64,000 bases of DNA from CAWCQC01 sp963819905 (GTDB taxonomy: Bacteria > Actinomycetota > Thermoleophilia > Gaiellales > Gaiellaceae), in assembly GCA_963819905.1 (NCBI GenBank), contig CAWFXP010000009.1:1-64000 (forward strand). Direction: 5' to 3'. The notes below the pieces were generated by a model, which was not told the DNA's origin, did not search any database, and saw only the letters and a program-made list of their open reading frames with translations. Of the stretch, positions 24,361 to 32,853 are shown one piece after another. Each line of letters opens with the position of its first letter. The stretch's first letter is position 1. A program made the position numbers and the translations under genes.

Positions 24361-25895
24361 CAGACCTCGTCGGCCTCCACTCTGATGTGGCCGGCAGCAA
24401 CCCCGGGGTCCACCTTCTCGAGGCCCTTGCGCCGGAAGTAGCCCGTGTTCCCCCACAGCCGCCAGAGGATCATCAGCACGAAGCCGAGGACGAGGAAGCC
24501 GACGCCGATCACGAGTGGTGGCCCGACGCCGAGCCACGTCTGCCCGGTGTAGGAGGCCTCGGGATCCGAGAGGTCGATCGCTGACTTGGCGAAGAGGTAG
24601 AAGAGCAGGCCGGCACCGATGAGCGGCGCGACCCCGATCAGGATGAAGTTCTTCACCGACTTCGTCAGCTCCGCACGGTAGTAGATGGCGCACGCCAGCC
24701 CCGACAGGCCGTAGTAGAACGCGATCATCAGCGAGAGCGCCGAGAGCGTGTCGAACAGGAAGTTCTCGGAGACGAAGTTGGCCGGCACGTACCACAGGGT
24801 CGCGAGGGCGGCGACGACGATCGTCGAGAAGGCCGGCGTGCGGAACCGGCGGTGGATGTTCGCGAAGTGATGAGGGAACGCCCCGGCGCGCCCCATGGAG
24901 AACGTGGTTCTCGAGGCCGGAATGATCGTCGTCTGCGTCGACGAGATCGCCGAGATACAGATGGCGAGCACGACGAACCAGTCCCAGTTGCTCCCGAGGA
25001 TGCCCTCGCCGAGGGTACTGAACAGGGCGTCGTCGTCGTCGTAGGCCTCGACCTCGGCGATGCCGCCGTACGCGAGCACTGCGGTCGAGACGCCCAGGTA
25101 GGTCACGAGCAGGACGAGCGTCGAGACGATGGCCGCCAGCCCGGGCGCCCGGGTCGAGTCGGTCGTCTCCTCGGTGAGGTTGACGGCGCTCTCCCAACCC
25201 CAGTAGATGAACACACCGAGCAGGAGCCCAGAGATGAGGGCCGAGAAGCTCGACACGTCGAAGGGCGAGAACCACGACGCCTCGGGCGTGATCGAGTCGG
25301 GCGTCCCGTTGTCCGTGTACACCTTGATCAGGGCGACGGCTGCGAAGATCAGCAGTGCCGCGACCTGAAAGAGCGTCAGCACGTTCTGCAGACGAGCGGA
25401 CAGCTCCGTACCGATCACGCAGATCGCCGTCATCGCGGCGATGATCCCTACGGCGAGCAGGGTGACAGCGACCTTCGAGCCTGCGGCTCCGTCCGCGCCG
25501 ATCAGCACGAAGAAGTACCGCGCTCCGACGTCTGCGAGGGAGCCAACGACGAGGATCCCGGTCGTCGTCACCGCCCAGCCGCCGATGAAACCGGCGTAGG
25601 GGCCCATCGAGCGGGTCACCCAGGAGAACGTTGTCCCGGCGTCCGGATCGGCACGGTTCATGTAGAAGAACGCGCCGGCGATCAGGAACATGGGGATGAA
25701 CGAGGTGAGCATGGCCGCAGGGGCCTGCACTCCGACGACGACCACGAGCGACCCGAGTACCGCAGCCAGCGAGTAGGCGGGCGCCGTCGACGCCAGGCCG
25801 ATCGACAGCCCGTCGATGAAGCCGATCGCGTTAGGCTTCAGTCCCTCTTCCTCGACCGGCTCCTTGGCCGGAGCCGGCACGCTCGCGCTCTCCAT
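24360..25895 (-). CDS. APC-superfamily amino-acid permease
   Basis: This 511-residue membrane transporter has about twelve helices. The first helix carries the APC signature (GLSIGLASTAPAYSLAAVLG) and the next ones AGTTFSWVTRSMGPYAGFIG. The loop SSTQTTIIPASRTTFSMGRAG is typical of this branch. The substrate, an amino acid or amine, is not predictable. The ATG at 25895 is preferred over an earlier in-frame start because GAGGGGAG lies just before it. It is coupled to the UspA gene. Confidence 0.88.
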   Translation of the reverse strand: MESASVPAPAKEPVEEEGLKPNAIGFIDGLSIGLASTAPAYSLAAVLGSLVVVVGVQAPAAMLTSFIPMFLIAGAFFYMNRADPDAGTTFSWVTRSMGPYAGFIGGWAVTTTGILVVGSLADVGARYFFVLIGADGAAGSKVAVTLLAVGIIAAMTAICVIGTELSARLQNVLTLFQVAALLIFAAVALIKVYTDNGTPDSITPEASWFSPFDVSSFSALISGLLLGVFIYWGWESAVNLTEETTDSTRAPGLAAIVSTLVLLVTYLGVSTAVLAYGGIAEVEAYDDDDALFSTLGEGILGSNWDWFVVLAICISAISSTQTTIIPASRTTFSMGRAGAFPHHFANIHRRFRTPAFSTIVVAALATLWYVPANFVSENFLFDTLSALSLMIAFYYGLSGLACAIYYRAELTKSVKNFILIGVAPLIGAGLLFYLFAKSAIDLSDPEASYTGQTWLGVGPPLVIGVGFLVLGFVLMILWRLWGNTGYFRRKGLEKVDPGVAAGHIRVEADEV

Positions 25896-25993
25896 CGCAC
25901 TCCCCTCGGTGCGTCGGGTTCGCGGATTGTAGGGAAGCAATGCGAGCGAGGTCTACCCCGGCTCTTCGCCGGTGCGTCTGTTAGCGTCGGGCC

Positions 25994-26371
25994 ATGGGAC
26001 TGACCGCCCGCATCGGCTTCGCCCTGGCGGCCAACGCGGTCGCGCTGCTCGTCGTCGCCCTCGTCTTCGAGGGCGTGCGGATCAACTGGTGGACGTTCAT
26101 CATCGCCGTCCTCATCTTCTCGCTCGTCTCGCTGATCGTCACTCCGATCGTGACGCGGCTCATCGGGCGGTACGCGATCGCGCTCGCCGCCATGGCCTCG
26201 CTGCTCGCGACCTTCGTCGCGCTGCTCATCACCGACCTCCTGTCCGACAGCCTCGACATCGAGGGTGCCGGGACGTGGGTCGGGGCGACGCTGATCGTCT
26301 GGCTCGCGACGATGATCGTCGACTTCGTCTTCGGCCTGTTCCGCCGCGACCGCAGGCGCGAGCGGGCCTAA
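25994..26371 (+). CDS. Four-helix membrane protein of phage-holin superfamily IV type
   Basis: This 125-residue protein has four hydrophobic helices, a short loop DLLSDSLDIEGAGTW between the third and fourth, and an Arg-rich C-terminus (RRDRRRERA). This layout is common to the actinobacterial '4-TMS phage holin' family, whose members are mostly chromosomal and not lytic. No phage genes are nearby. It is divergent from the permease, with 98 bases between them. Confidence 0.65.
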   Translation: MGLTARIGFALAANAVALLVVALVFEGVRINWWTFIIAVLIFSLVSLIVTPIVTRLIGRYAIALAAMASLLATFVALLITDLLSDSLDIEGAGTWVGATLIVWLATMIVDFVFGLFRRDRRRERA

Positions 26372-26380
26372 CGGGTCCGA

Positions 26381-26959
26381 TTACCTGCCGAGGTCGTGAT
26401 ACTCCGCGTTCGGCAGCCAGCCGAGCGCGTTCGCCATCCGGTTCGTGAGGTTGAACATGGACGTCACCTCGGCGATGTCCATGATGTCCTCCTCGCTCCA
26501 GCCGACGGCGCGCAGCTCGTCGAGGTCGCCCTCGGTACAGCGATAGGCCTCCTCGGTGACCTTCACCGCGAAGTCGAGCATCGCGCGCTCCCGCTCGTCG
26601 AGGTGCGCATGTCGGTAGTTCTGGAGCAGCTGGTCGACGAGGATCGCGTCCCCGGTGAGCGAGCGCAGCACGCCCGAATGCGAGGTCATGCAGTAGTGGC
26701 ACCGGTTCGTCGCCGAGACGACGACGCCGATCATCTCGCGCTGTGCCTCGGTCAGCCCGGACTCGCCCTTGAGCAGCTCGTCCATGTACTTCCGCCAGCG
26801 CAGCATGTGCTCCGGCCGAAGGGCCCAGGTGCGAAGGACGTTCGGCACGAACCCGAGCTTCTCGTCTGCTCTCTGCCACAGCGAGCGCACGTCCTCGGGA
26901 ACCTCGTCCTCGGAGGGGACGTGGAGCCAAGCGAGCCGCGTCTCGGTCTCGCGCGCCAT
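26381..26959 (-). CDS. Peroxidase-related AhpD-like enzyme
   Basis: This 192-residue CMD/AhpD-fold protein has the redox pair CHYC in ATNRCHYCMTSHSG (around residue 86) preceded by ERE-type helices. The C-terminal half (EEDIMDIAEVTSMFNLTNRM) matches the 'peroxidase-related enzyme' subfamily. These proteins reduce peroxides through the CxxC pair and a nearby histidine. The gene is convergent with the four-helix membrane protein and lies next to tRNA-Asp. Confidence 0.85.
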   Translation of the reverse strand: MARETETRLAWLHVPSEDEVPEDVRSLWQRADEKLGFVPNVLRTWALRPEHMLRWRKYMDELLKGESGLTEAQREMIGVVVSATNRCHYCMTSHSGVLRSLTGDAILVDQLLQNYRHAHLDERERAMLDFAVKVTEEAYRCTEGDLDELRAVGWSEEDIMDIAEVTSMFNLTNRMANALGWLPNAEYHDLGR

Positions 26960-26987
26960 GCCCTCAGGCTACAATGCTCCGGCCCAG

Positions 26988-27061
26988 GGGGGCGTAGTTC
27001 AGCTGGTTAGAACGCCGGCCTGTCACGCCGGAGGTCGCGGGTTCGAGTCCCGTCGCTCCCG
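26988..27061 (+). tRNA. tRNA-Asp (GTC)
   Basis: A full cloverleaf is visible: acceptor GGGGGCG pairs with CGCTCCC (one G-U), the D-arm contains GTTCAGCTGGTTAGAAC, the anticodon stem-loop is CCGGC CTGTCAC GCCGG with anticodon GTC, and the T-arm is CGGG TTCGAGT CCCG. The 3' CCA is not encoded. Twenty-five bases of its 3' half (27025-27049) are repeated exactly at 27817-27841. Confidence 0.95.
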
Positions 27062-27401
27062 TCTTTCGAACGGCCTGCATTCTCGCCCGGCCGCGCAGCG
27101 TGAACTGCGGCGGGCGATCCCAGGGCCGCGGCCCACGACATGAGTCGATCCAGCGCTCCAGCCGTCGCGACCCGGTCGCCATCAGCTTGGGGTTGCGGAA
27201 GGTGTTGGTGAGCAGGGCGATGCCTTCGCATGCAGGTTCCGCCACCTCCATGTTGGCCTCGGACCGCACGAGCACCGGCTAGTCGAAGTCGTGTCCAGAT
27301 GAGAGCTTGCGCGCGACGACGTTCGCTCGAAGACTTCACGCGGCGTCGGCGCTTGTAGGTTGACACTGCCGGACAGAGCACTCGGGCGAGGAGGTCATTC
27401 C
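27062..27401. other. No gene recognised between tRNA-Asp and the ester cyclase
   Basis: A minus-strand frame here contains IALLTNTFRNPKLMATGSRR and could be a gene remnant, but it merges into the reverse of the tRNA and no family is recognised. The last bases (CGAGGAGG near 27387) are the ribosome site for the next gene. Confidence 0.4.
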
Positions 27402-27788
27402 GTGGGAGCCACCGAGAACAGGACCGTCCTGCAGCGCATCTTCGACGAGGTCGTCAACCAGAAGAACCTCGACATGGCGGATGAGCTGTACGCCGACGAG
27501 CATGAGCTTCACCCAGAGACGCCCGGAATCGGCCCCGGGCCCGAGGGGATGAAGCACGCGTTCGCAGGCCTGCACGACGAATTCCCTGACGTCCGGGTCA
27601 CGATCGAGTCGATGGTGGCCGAAGGGGACATGGTCGCCGTGCGTCTGACCTTCAGCGGAACTCACGCACCAACTGGCGAGCGAGCAACGTGGCCCGAGAT
27701 GGTCTTCTCGCGCTTCTCCGCGGGCAAGGCTGCGGAGAGCTGGGAGGTCACCGACAGCGGGCGCAGCTGGGATAGCCCTCCCTGGTGA
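27402..27788 (+). CDS. SnoaL-like ester cyclase
   Basis: This 128-residue protein has the SnoaL/NTF2 cone fold: VLQRIFDEVVNQKNLDMADE, then a loop with a histidine pair, then GPEGMKHAFAGLHDEFPDV and MVAVRLTFSGTHAP. Proteins of this type are often annotated as ester cyclases or hydroxylating NTF2 enzymes, and the real reaction is unknown. The GTG at 27402 has the ribosome site GAGGAGG eight bases before it. The gene lies inside the 792-base interval bounded by the repeated tRNA-Asp 3' segment. Confidence 0.78.
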   Translation: MGATENRTVLQRIFDEVVNQKNLDMADELYADEHELHPETPGIGPGPEGMKHAFAGLHDEFPDVRVTIESMVAEGDMVAVRLTFSGTHAPTGERATWPEMVFSRFSAGKAAESWEVTDSGRSWDSPPW

Positions 27789-27805
27789 GGCGTGCGCGAC
27801 ATATT

Positions 27806-27850
27806 GCAAGCTTGCCACGCCGGAGGTCGCGGGTTCGAGTCGCGAACCAG
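27806..27850 (+). repeat. Partial copy of the tRNA-Asp 3' half (direct repeat)
   Basis: The 25 bases at 27817-27841 (ACGCCGGAGGTCGCGGGTTC plus GAGTC) are identical to 27025-27049 inside tRNA-Asp. No acceptor or D-arm precedes this copy, and the anticodon region reads CTTGCCA, which resembles a glycine tRNA. It is either an attachment-type duplication flanking a 0.8-kb insert or the remnant of a tRNA-Gly gene with the same T-arm. Confidence 0.65.
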
Positions 27851-27967
27851 GCCCGCCGGCGATGCCGTCAAGCGCGCACGCGACCTCCCGCCCCGAGTTA
27901 AATCAGGTCTCAGAGCCTCTCTTGACAACATCTCGTGGCCACTCGTGGCCCGAACGTCGATTGGACG

Positions 27968-28807
27968 CTAGACGCGGGCGAGGGTCGGGGTCCAGACGCC
28001 GGTTGCGGCGGCGTCTCGCGCGTAGTCGGCGAAGTCCCGCGGCTCCCGGCCGAGGGCCCGCTGCACGCCGTCCGCCAGCTGGGCGTTCCGCCCGTCGAGC
28101 ACCTCCTGGAAGAGGTAGCCGAGCAACTCGATCCATTCGCCCGGAACGGCCTGCTCCTCCAGCCCGGCGGCGAAGTCCTCGATCGACACCGGCACGTAGC
28201 GGATCTCCCTGCCCGTCGCCCGCGCGATCTCCTCGACGGCGTCGGCGAACGTCAACAGGCGGGGACCGGTCAGCTCGTAGACCTCGCCCACATGGCCGAG
28301 CTCGGTCAGCGCGGCGACCGCGACGTCGGCGATGTCGTCGGCGTCGATGAACGGCTCGGGCGTGTTGCCCGCCGGGAGCGCGAGCTCCCCTGCCAGCAGA
28401 CCGTCGAGGAAGTAGCTCTCGCTGAAGTTCTGGCTGAACCAGGTCGAACGAAGAGTCGTCACCTCGGCGCCCGAGTCCCGAACGGCCTGCTCGGCGAGCT
28501 CCGCCTCGGCCTCGCCCCGGCCGGAGAGGTGCACGAGCCGCGGGATCCCGTTCGCGACGGCGAGCTCCGCGAAGGAGCCGAGGATCTCCGCGGCGCCCGG
28601 AAGGGCGTCCAGGTAGTGCTGCACGTACACGGACCCGACGCCCTGAAGCACCGGCGGCCACGTGTCCCGGTCGTCCCAGTCGAACGGCGGTGCCCCCGAC
28701 CGCGCGCCCGCGCGCGTCGGGATCCCGCGTGCCGTGAGCCGCTCGACCACTCGGCGGCCGGTCTTGCCCGTGCTGCCGAGGACGAGGATTGGCTTCTCCT
28801 GTGTCAT
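27968..28807 (-). CDS. NmrA-like NAD(P)-binding oxidoreductase
   Basis: This 279-residue Rossmann-fold protein has the dinucleotide motif VLGSTGKTGRRVVERL at the N-terminus and the NmrA layout (RLVHLSGRGEAEAE, TLRSTWFSQNFSES, FIDADDIADVAVAAL). Relatives act as NAD(P)H-dependent reductases or redox sensors. The ATG at 28807 has an excellent ribosome site (AAGGAGG). It is divergent from an AraC-type regulator with a 10-bp inverted repeat between them, which suggests that this is the regulator's target. Confidence 0.85.
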   Translation of the reverse strand: MTQEKPILVLGSTGKTGRRVVERLTARGIPTRAGARSGAPPFDWDDRDTWPPVLQGVGSVYVQHYLDALPGAAEILGSFAELAVANGIPRLVHLSGRGEAEAELAEQAVRDSGAEVTTLRSTWFSQNFSESYFLDGLLAGELALPAGNTPEPFIDADDIADVAVAALTELGHVGEVYELTGPRLLTFADAVEEIARATGREIRYVPVSIEDFAAGLEEQAVPGEWIELLGYLFQEVLDGRNAQLADGVQRALGREPRDFADYARDAAATGVWTPTLARV

Positions 28808-28890
28808 CACGCCTCCTTGCTGCTTGCCTTTCGTCCAGTGTGCGGGCATTCGACGGGACTGTCTATGACTACTTGGCGCTGATTCATGCT

Positions 28891-28916
28891 CGATCGTCCA
28901 CGTCACTGGACGATCG
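28891..28916. promoter_or_regulatory. Perfect 10-bp inverted repeat, probable operator
   Basis: CGATCGTCCA (28891-28900) and TGGACGATCG (28907-28916) form a perfect inverted repeat with a 6-base centre, midway between the NmrA-like gene and the araC-type gene. The half-site TCGTCCA also occurs alone at 28831-28837. The placement fits a regulator binding site controlling one or both divergent genes. Confidence 0.55.
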
Positions 28917-28942
28917 AAGGAAGCACACCGCATACTGGAGGG

Positions 28943-29974
28943 ATGAGCTCGCCGGACCCGTGGGCACCCAGCGATCCGCTCGGCGAGGCGCTGCACTTCC
29001 TGCGCATGAACGGCGCCTTCTACTGCCGCTCGGAGCTGAGCTCGGAGTGGGGGCTGACCGTGCCGCCGCTCGAGGACTACCTGTGGTTCCACGTCGTGAC
29101 GTCGGGCGGATGCTGGCTCGAGATCGACGGGGCGGAGGCGATGTTCCTGCGGCCGGGAGACCTCGCGGTCGTGCCGCACGGACGCGGCCACGCTCTCCGG
29201 AGTGCACCGGGCGTTCCCGCGCCCGGGATTCTCGAGCTCGAGCGGGAGCAAGTGAGCGACCGATACGAGATCCTCCGGCACGGGGAGGGCGGCGCACGAA
29301 CGACGCTCATCTGCGGCGCGGTGCGCTTCGACCATCCCGCTGCCGGCAACCTCGTCGCCTCGCTCCCGGCGACGATCTACGTGGAGGCGTCGAGCTCGCC
29401 GCAGGCCGAGTGGCTGCAGAGCACCCTGCGGCTGATGGCCGCGGAGGCGAGGGAGCTGCGACCGGGCGGCGAGGAGGTGGTCACGCGGCTCGGCGACATC
29501 CTCGTCATCCAGGCGATCCGCTCCTGGATCGAGACCGACCCGGCCGCGCGCGCGGGCTGGCTCGGCGCGCTCCAGGACCGGCACATCGGCCGGGCGATCT
29601 CCTTGATCCACCGCGAGCCGGCGCGGGAGTGGACGGTTGCTTCGCTCGCGCGAGAGCTTGCCATGTCCCGGTCGGCTCTCGCGGCGCGCTTCACGGAGCT
29701 GGTCGGCGAGCCGGTCATGCAGTACGTGACCCGCTGGCGCATGCATCTCGCGCTCAGCGCCCTCCGCGAGGAGGGCGTCACCGTGGCGGAGCTCGCGAGC
29801 CGCCTCGGCTACCGGTCGGAAGCGGCGTTCAGCCGGGCGTTCAAGCGCGTCGTCGGCGTCCCGCCGGGGCCGCGCGACGGTCAGCGGTCTGACGTCACTC
29901 GCCCGAGGGCCTTCAGACTGTCCTGCATGTCGGCCCGGCGGTCGCCTAACCGGGAGGCGATTCGATGCTCTTGA
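28943..29974 (+). CDS. AraC-family transcriptional regulator
   Basis: This 343-residue regulator has an N-terminal cupin-type sensor domain (FYCRSELSSEWGLTVPPLED, MFLRPGDLAVVPHGRGHAL) and a C-terminal double helix-turn-helix (WTVASLARELAMSRSALAAR and VAELASRLGYRSEAAFSRAF). The ATG at 28943 follows GGAGGG. The protein runs about 35 residues past the usual end, and its 3' end overlaps the convergent monooxygenase gene by 29 bases. Its likely target is the divergent NmrA-like gene. Confidence 0.88.
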   Translation: MSSPDPWAPSDPLGEALHFLRMNGAFYCRSELSSEWGLTVPPLEDYLWFHVVTSGGCWLEIDGAEAMFLRPGDLAVVPHGRGHALRSAPGVPAPGILELEREQVSDRYEILRHGEGGARTTLICGAVRFDHPAAGNLVASLPATIYVEASSSPQAEWLQSTLRLMAAEARELRPGGEEVVTRLGDILVIQAIRSWIETDPAARAGWLGALQDRHIGRAISLIHREPAREWTVASLARELAMSRSALAARFTELVGEPVMQYVTRWRMHLALSALREEGVTVAELASRLGYRSEAAFSRAFKRVVGVPPGPRDGQRSDVTRPRAFRLSCMSARRSPNREAIRCS

Positions 29975-31055
29975 CGATGTGCTCGGCGTCCCTTCCGACG
30001 CCGGGAAGAAACCCGGACGACATCGCATAGAGGAAGAAGAGCCCGACGAAGTACAGCCCCGGTGCATCGGCGACGATCCCGCGTCGGTGGATCGGCTCGA
30101 TCGGCTCGTCCTCCTCGCCGAAGACAGGCAGGTCGATCCAGGAGAAGTCTGGGCGGAAGCCCGTGCACCAGATGACGTTCGCCGCCTCGACGACGCGGTC
30201 GTCCTCGAGCAGCGGCAGTCCGTCACGGACGCCGACCATTCGAGGGACGCGTTCGATGCCGGCGGCGGCGATGTCTTTGGGCTTCACGCGGACGAGCGGC
30301 GCACCGTGAGAGAGGAGCTTCGGGCGCACCTTGCGCCCGATCGGCGTGCGCACCGTCAGCACCCGATGCCCGATGACCCGGAACAGCAGGGGTAGGAAGA
30401 CGAGCCGTGCCGGCGGGCGCTCGATGCGGAAGGGGACATGACCGCTCTCCTGTCCGGCGAGCCAGGTCGGCTGCTCCTCGACCACCTCGATCGCGATCTC
30501 GGCACCCGAGTTCCCTGCTCCGACGACGAGCGCCGGCCCGCCTTGGAGCTGAGACGGGTTGCGGTACTGGCCGGAATGGAGTTGATGGATGACCGGGTCG
30601 AGCGCGTGGGCGAAGGGAGGCACCCGGGGAGCGCCGTGGCTTGCCATCGCCACGACCACGTTTCGAGCCTCGACGACGCGGTCGCCTGCCTCGACCACGA
30701 ATCGGCTGCCGTTCCTGGACAGCCGATCGACCCTGACACCCGTTCGAACCGGGAGCTCGAACCGTGCCGAGTAGGCCTCGAGGTAGTCGGCCACCTCGTC
30801 CTTGGTGGAGAACGCTCGCGCCGGCCCGGGGAAGGCCATCCCCGGCAGGGCGTTGTAGCGCGCGGGCGTGAAGAGGCGAAGCGAGTTCCATCGCTTGCGC
30901 CAGGAATCGCCGATCCGCTCGTTCGCGTCGAGGATCACGAACGGCAGGTCCCGCTGGACGAGGTGGTAGCCGACCGCGAGGCCGGCCTGGCCGCCCCCGA
31001 TGACCACCGTCTCGACGCGCTCTGGCCTTGGTGAAGCGGTCGCACTGACGTTCAT
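29946..31055 (-). CDS. Flavin-containing monooxygenase-like NAD(P)/FAD oxidoreductase
   Basis: This 369-residue flavoprotein has two Rossmann motifs: VVIGGGQAGLAVGYHL for FAD near residue 17 and LVVGAGNSGAEIAIEV for NADPH near residue 155. Between them is DSWRKRWNSLRLFTPAR, the family's substrate-side region, and near the end CTGFRPDFSWI, the conserved ATG/CTG motif. Such enzymes oxygenate amines, thioethers or ketones, or act as indole-pyruvate monooxygenase-like enzymes. The ATG at 31055 follows AGGAGGCAGCG. Upstream on the same strand lies the broken HD-LuxR regulator gene. Confidence 0.85.
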   Translation of the reverse strand: MNVSATASPRPERVETVVIGGGQAGLAVGYHLVQRDLPFVILDANERIGDSWRKRWNSLRLFTPARYNALPGMAFPGPARAFSTKDEVADYLEAYSARFELPVRTGVRVDRLSRNGSRFVVEAGDRVVEARNVVVAMASHGAPRVPPFAHALDPVIHQLHSGQYRNPSQLQGGPALVVGAGNSGAEIAIEVVEEQPTWLAGQESGHVPFRIERPPARLVFLPLLFRVIGHRVLTVRTPIGRKVRPKLLSHGAPLVRVKPKDIAAAGIERVPRMVGVRDGLPLLEDDRVVEAANVIWCTGFRPDFSWIDLPVFGEEDEPIEPIHRRGIVADAPGLYFVGLFFLYAMSSGFLPGVGRDAEHIVKSIESPPG

Positions 31056-31092
31056 CGCTGCCTCCTGCCGTTTTGACTTCTTGGGCAAGAAG

Positions 31093-32627
31093 CTAGGAGC
31101 GGGCGGACGTCGCCGCTATTGGGAGTTCTCCCAATATCACGAGCCCGTGCTCCATCGCGAAGAGGGCGGCGGCAGCCCGGGTCGAGACGCCGATCTTTCT
31201 GTACGCGTGCTCGATATGGCGGTCGGCCGTCTTCGCCGAGACTCCGAGCACGCCTGCGATCTGCTTCGTCTGCAGCCCGCGCGCGAGCAGAGCGATGACC
31301 TCGGCCTCGCGCTCGGTCAGCCCAGCCGGGCGCGCGATTCGCGGGACCCGTTGCCCGGCGGCCTCGAGCACCGCCGCGACGGCGTCCGCGTCAAAGAGCC
31401 CGGAACGACACTCCTCTCCCAGAGTCTCTGCTGCCTGTTCCGGCGAAAGCCGCGCGCGATGAGGTCTTGGCTCCGTCATCGCCTGGTAGGCATCGGCGGC
31501 GGCGAGGAGCCGCGCAGGCGCCGCGAGCATCGCGGCACTCGATCCTCGGTGATAACCCGAACCGTCGAGTCGCTCGTGGTGGCTGCTCGCAACCGGCGCG
31601 AGCTCCGACAGAAACGACGAGTTCGTGAGAACGCGTTCGGTGTAGTACGGGTGCAGCCTTACTCGCTCCCACTCGTCCGTGGTCAGGGGCCTTCCTTCTG
31701 CCAGATTCGTACCGGAATCGCGACCCGTCCCAGGTCGTGCACCAATGCTGCGCGCCGAACGAGGACGGCCTCGGCCGGGCCAAGGCGGCATCGCTCGGCC
31801 GCTGCGGCCGCGAGCTCCGCCACGCCACCCGAGTGACCGAGGAGGTACGGGGACGCGAGGTCGCTGAAGTCGCCCATCGCCGCGAGCGCTCTCTCGATCG
31901 CCTCGCCCTCCAGGGTCAACCACGGTCGGGGCTCGACGGCGAGCGTCTCCTCCCACGTCGAGACAGCGGTATCGAGCGCGAGGATTGCCGCCGCGTCGTC
32001 GCGAAAGACCGCGGCGAGGTCGGGATCGAACGCGTGACCTGCGCGCTCGCCGACGACCCGAGCCGCGTACTCGTCCCCGCCCAGCATGCGCTGGAAGGCG
32101 GCGTCCCGGGCGACGTGAACGATGCGAACCGGCAACGGGATCTGATCGCGCTTCGCACGACCCGGCTGGCCCTTACCGTCCCAGCGCTCGGCGACGTGCT
32201 GGAACAGAGCCCCAACTGACCGGGGAAGGCCAAGCCGATCGGTCAGCATGTGCGCGACCTCGCAGGAGGCGGCGAGGTGCTCCTTGAAGACCAGGGCGAC
32301 CCTGGGAAGGCCGTGGGCGAGCTGGCGGGCGCGCACGAGCGGGGTGCTGCCGGGCGGGGCAACCGCGCGTAGGAAACCGGCGGCCATCTCGGCCCGCGAC
32401 CCAAAGCGGGCGGGCATCGCATAGCGGGTCAGTGAGTCGTCGCTGCCGAAGATCTCGGCGGCGACGTCGGCATTGGCCGTGCAGCCGACGTAGAACAGCA
32501 GGCACGCGTAGTACGTCTGCGATTCCGTCTCCGGGTCGACGCCCAGACGGTCTGCAAGCCGCATCGCGAACAGCGTGCTCTGCAACCCATGCTCCAGCGG
32601 CACCCCGATGCCGAGGTCTGTCGCCAA
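31093..32627 (-). pseudogene. HD-domain sensor with C-terminal LuxR helix-turn-helix, one frameshift
   Basis: The N-terminal 310 residues form two HD-type halves (LEHGLQSTLFAMRLADRLGV, QHVAERWDGKGQPGRA, VRRAALVHDLGRVAIPVRIW). The second half continues in another frame (WERVRLHPYYTERVL, SHHERLDGSGYHRG) and ends in a LuxR-type helix-turn-helix (LTEREAEVIALLARGLQTKQ). One missing C in the run at 31686-31689 (GGGG on the plus strand) explains the break. With five C's the text runs WQKEGPLTTDEWERV without a gap. The HD-GYP-like half could act on cyclic-di-GMP. No good ATG or GTG precedes 32627, where the frame opens with TTG, so the true start is unclear. Confidence 0.72.
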
Positions 32628-32853
32628 CGAGAGGGACGCGATGACCTCGGCAGCACGAACCGACTCGCCGTCTGGACACTCGATCGTCGGTCACGCCGGC
32701 GACAGTAACCACGCTTCCCAGATCTCGAAGGTGGCACGCCGGTACTGATCCGCGACGTCGTCAGCGCTGGCCATCAAGTCCACGCCTCCAGCTACCCGAG
32801 TGTACGCCGAACTGCGCCTCGCGAGTCTGCGGCGGTGGCGAGCAACCCTCTCG
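32628..32853. other. Short intergenic stretch with a possible 27-codon leader frame
   Basis: On the minus strand 32691-32774 encodes a 27-residue peptide (ASADDVADQYRRATFEIWEA) upstream of the HD-LuxR gene. It has no known family. It could be an upstream leader or a worn gene end. Nothing else is visible. Confidence 0.25.

Noticed and set aside
26964..27275. Minus-strand frames containing TRTRDLR or GATGLEPATSG
   Set aside because: They are antisense to tRNA-Asp; only the upstream part might be a gene remnant and no family is recognised.
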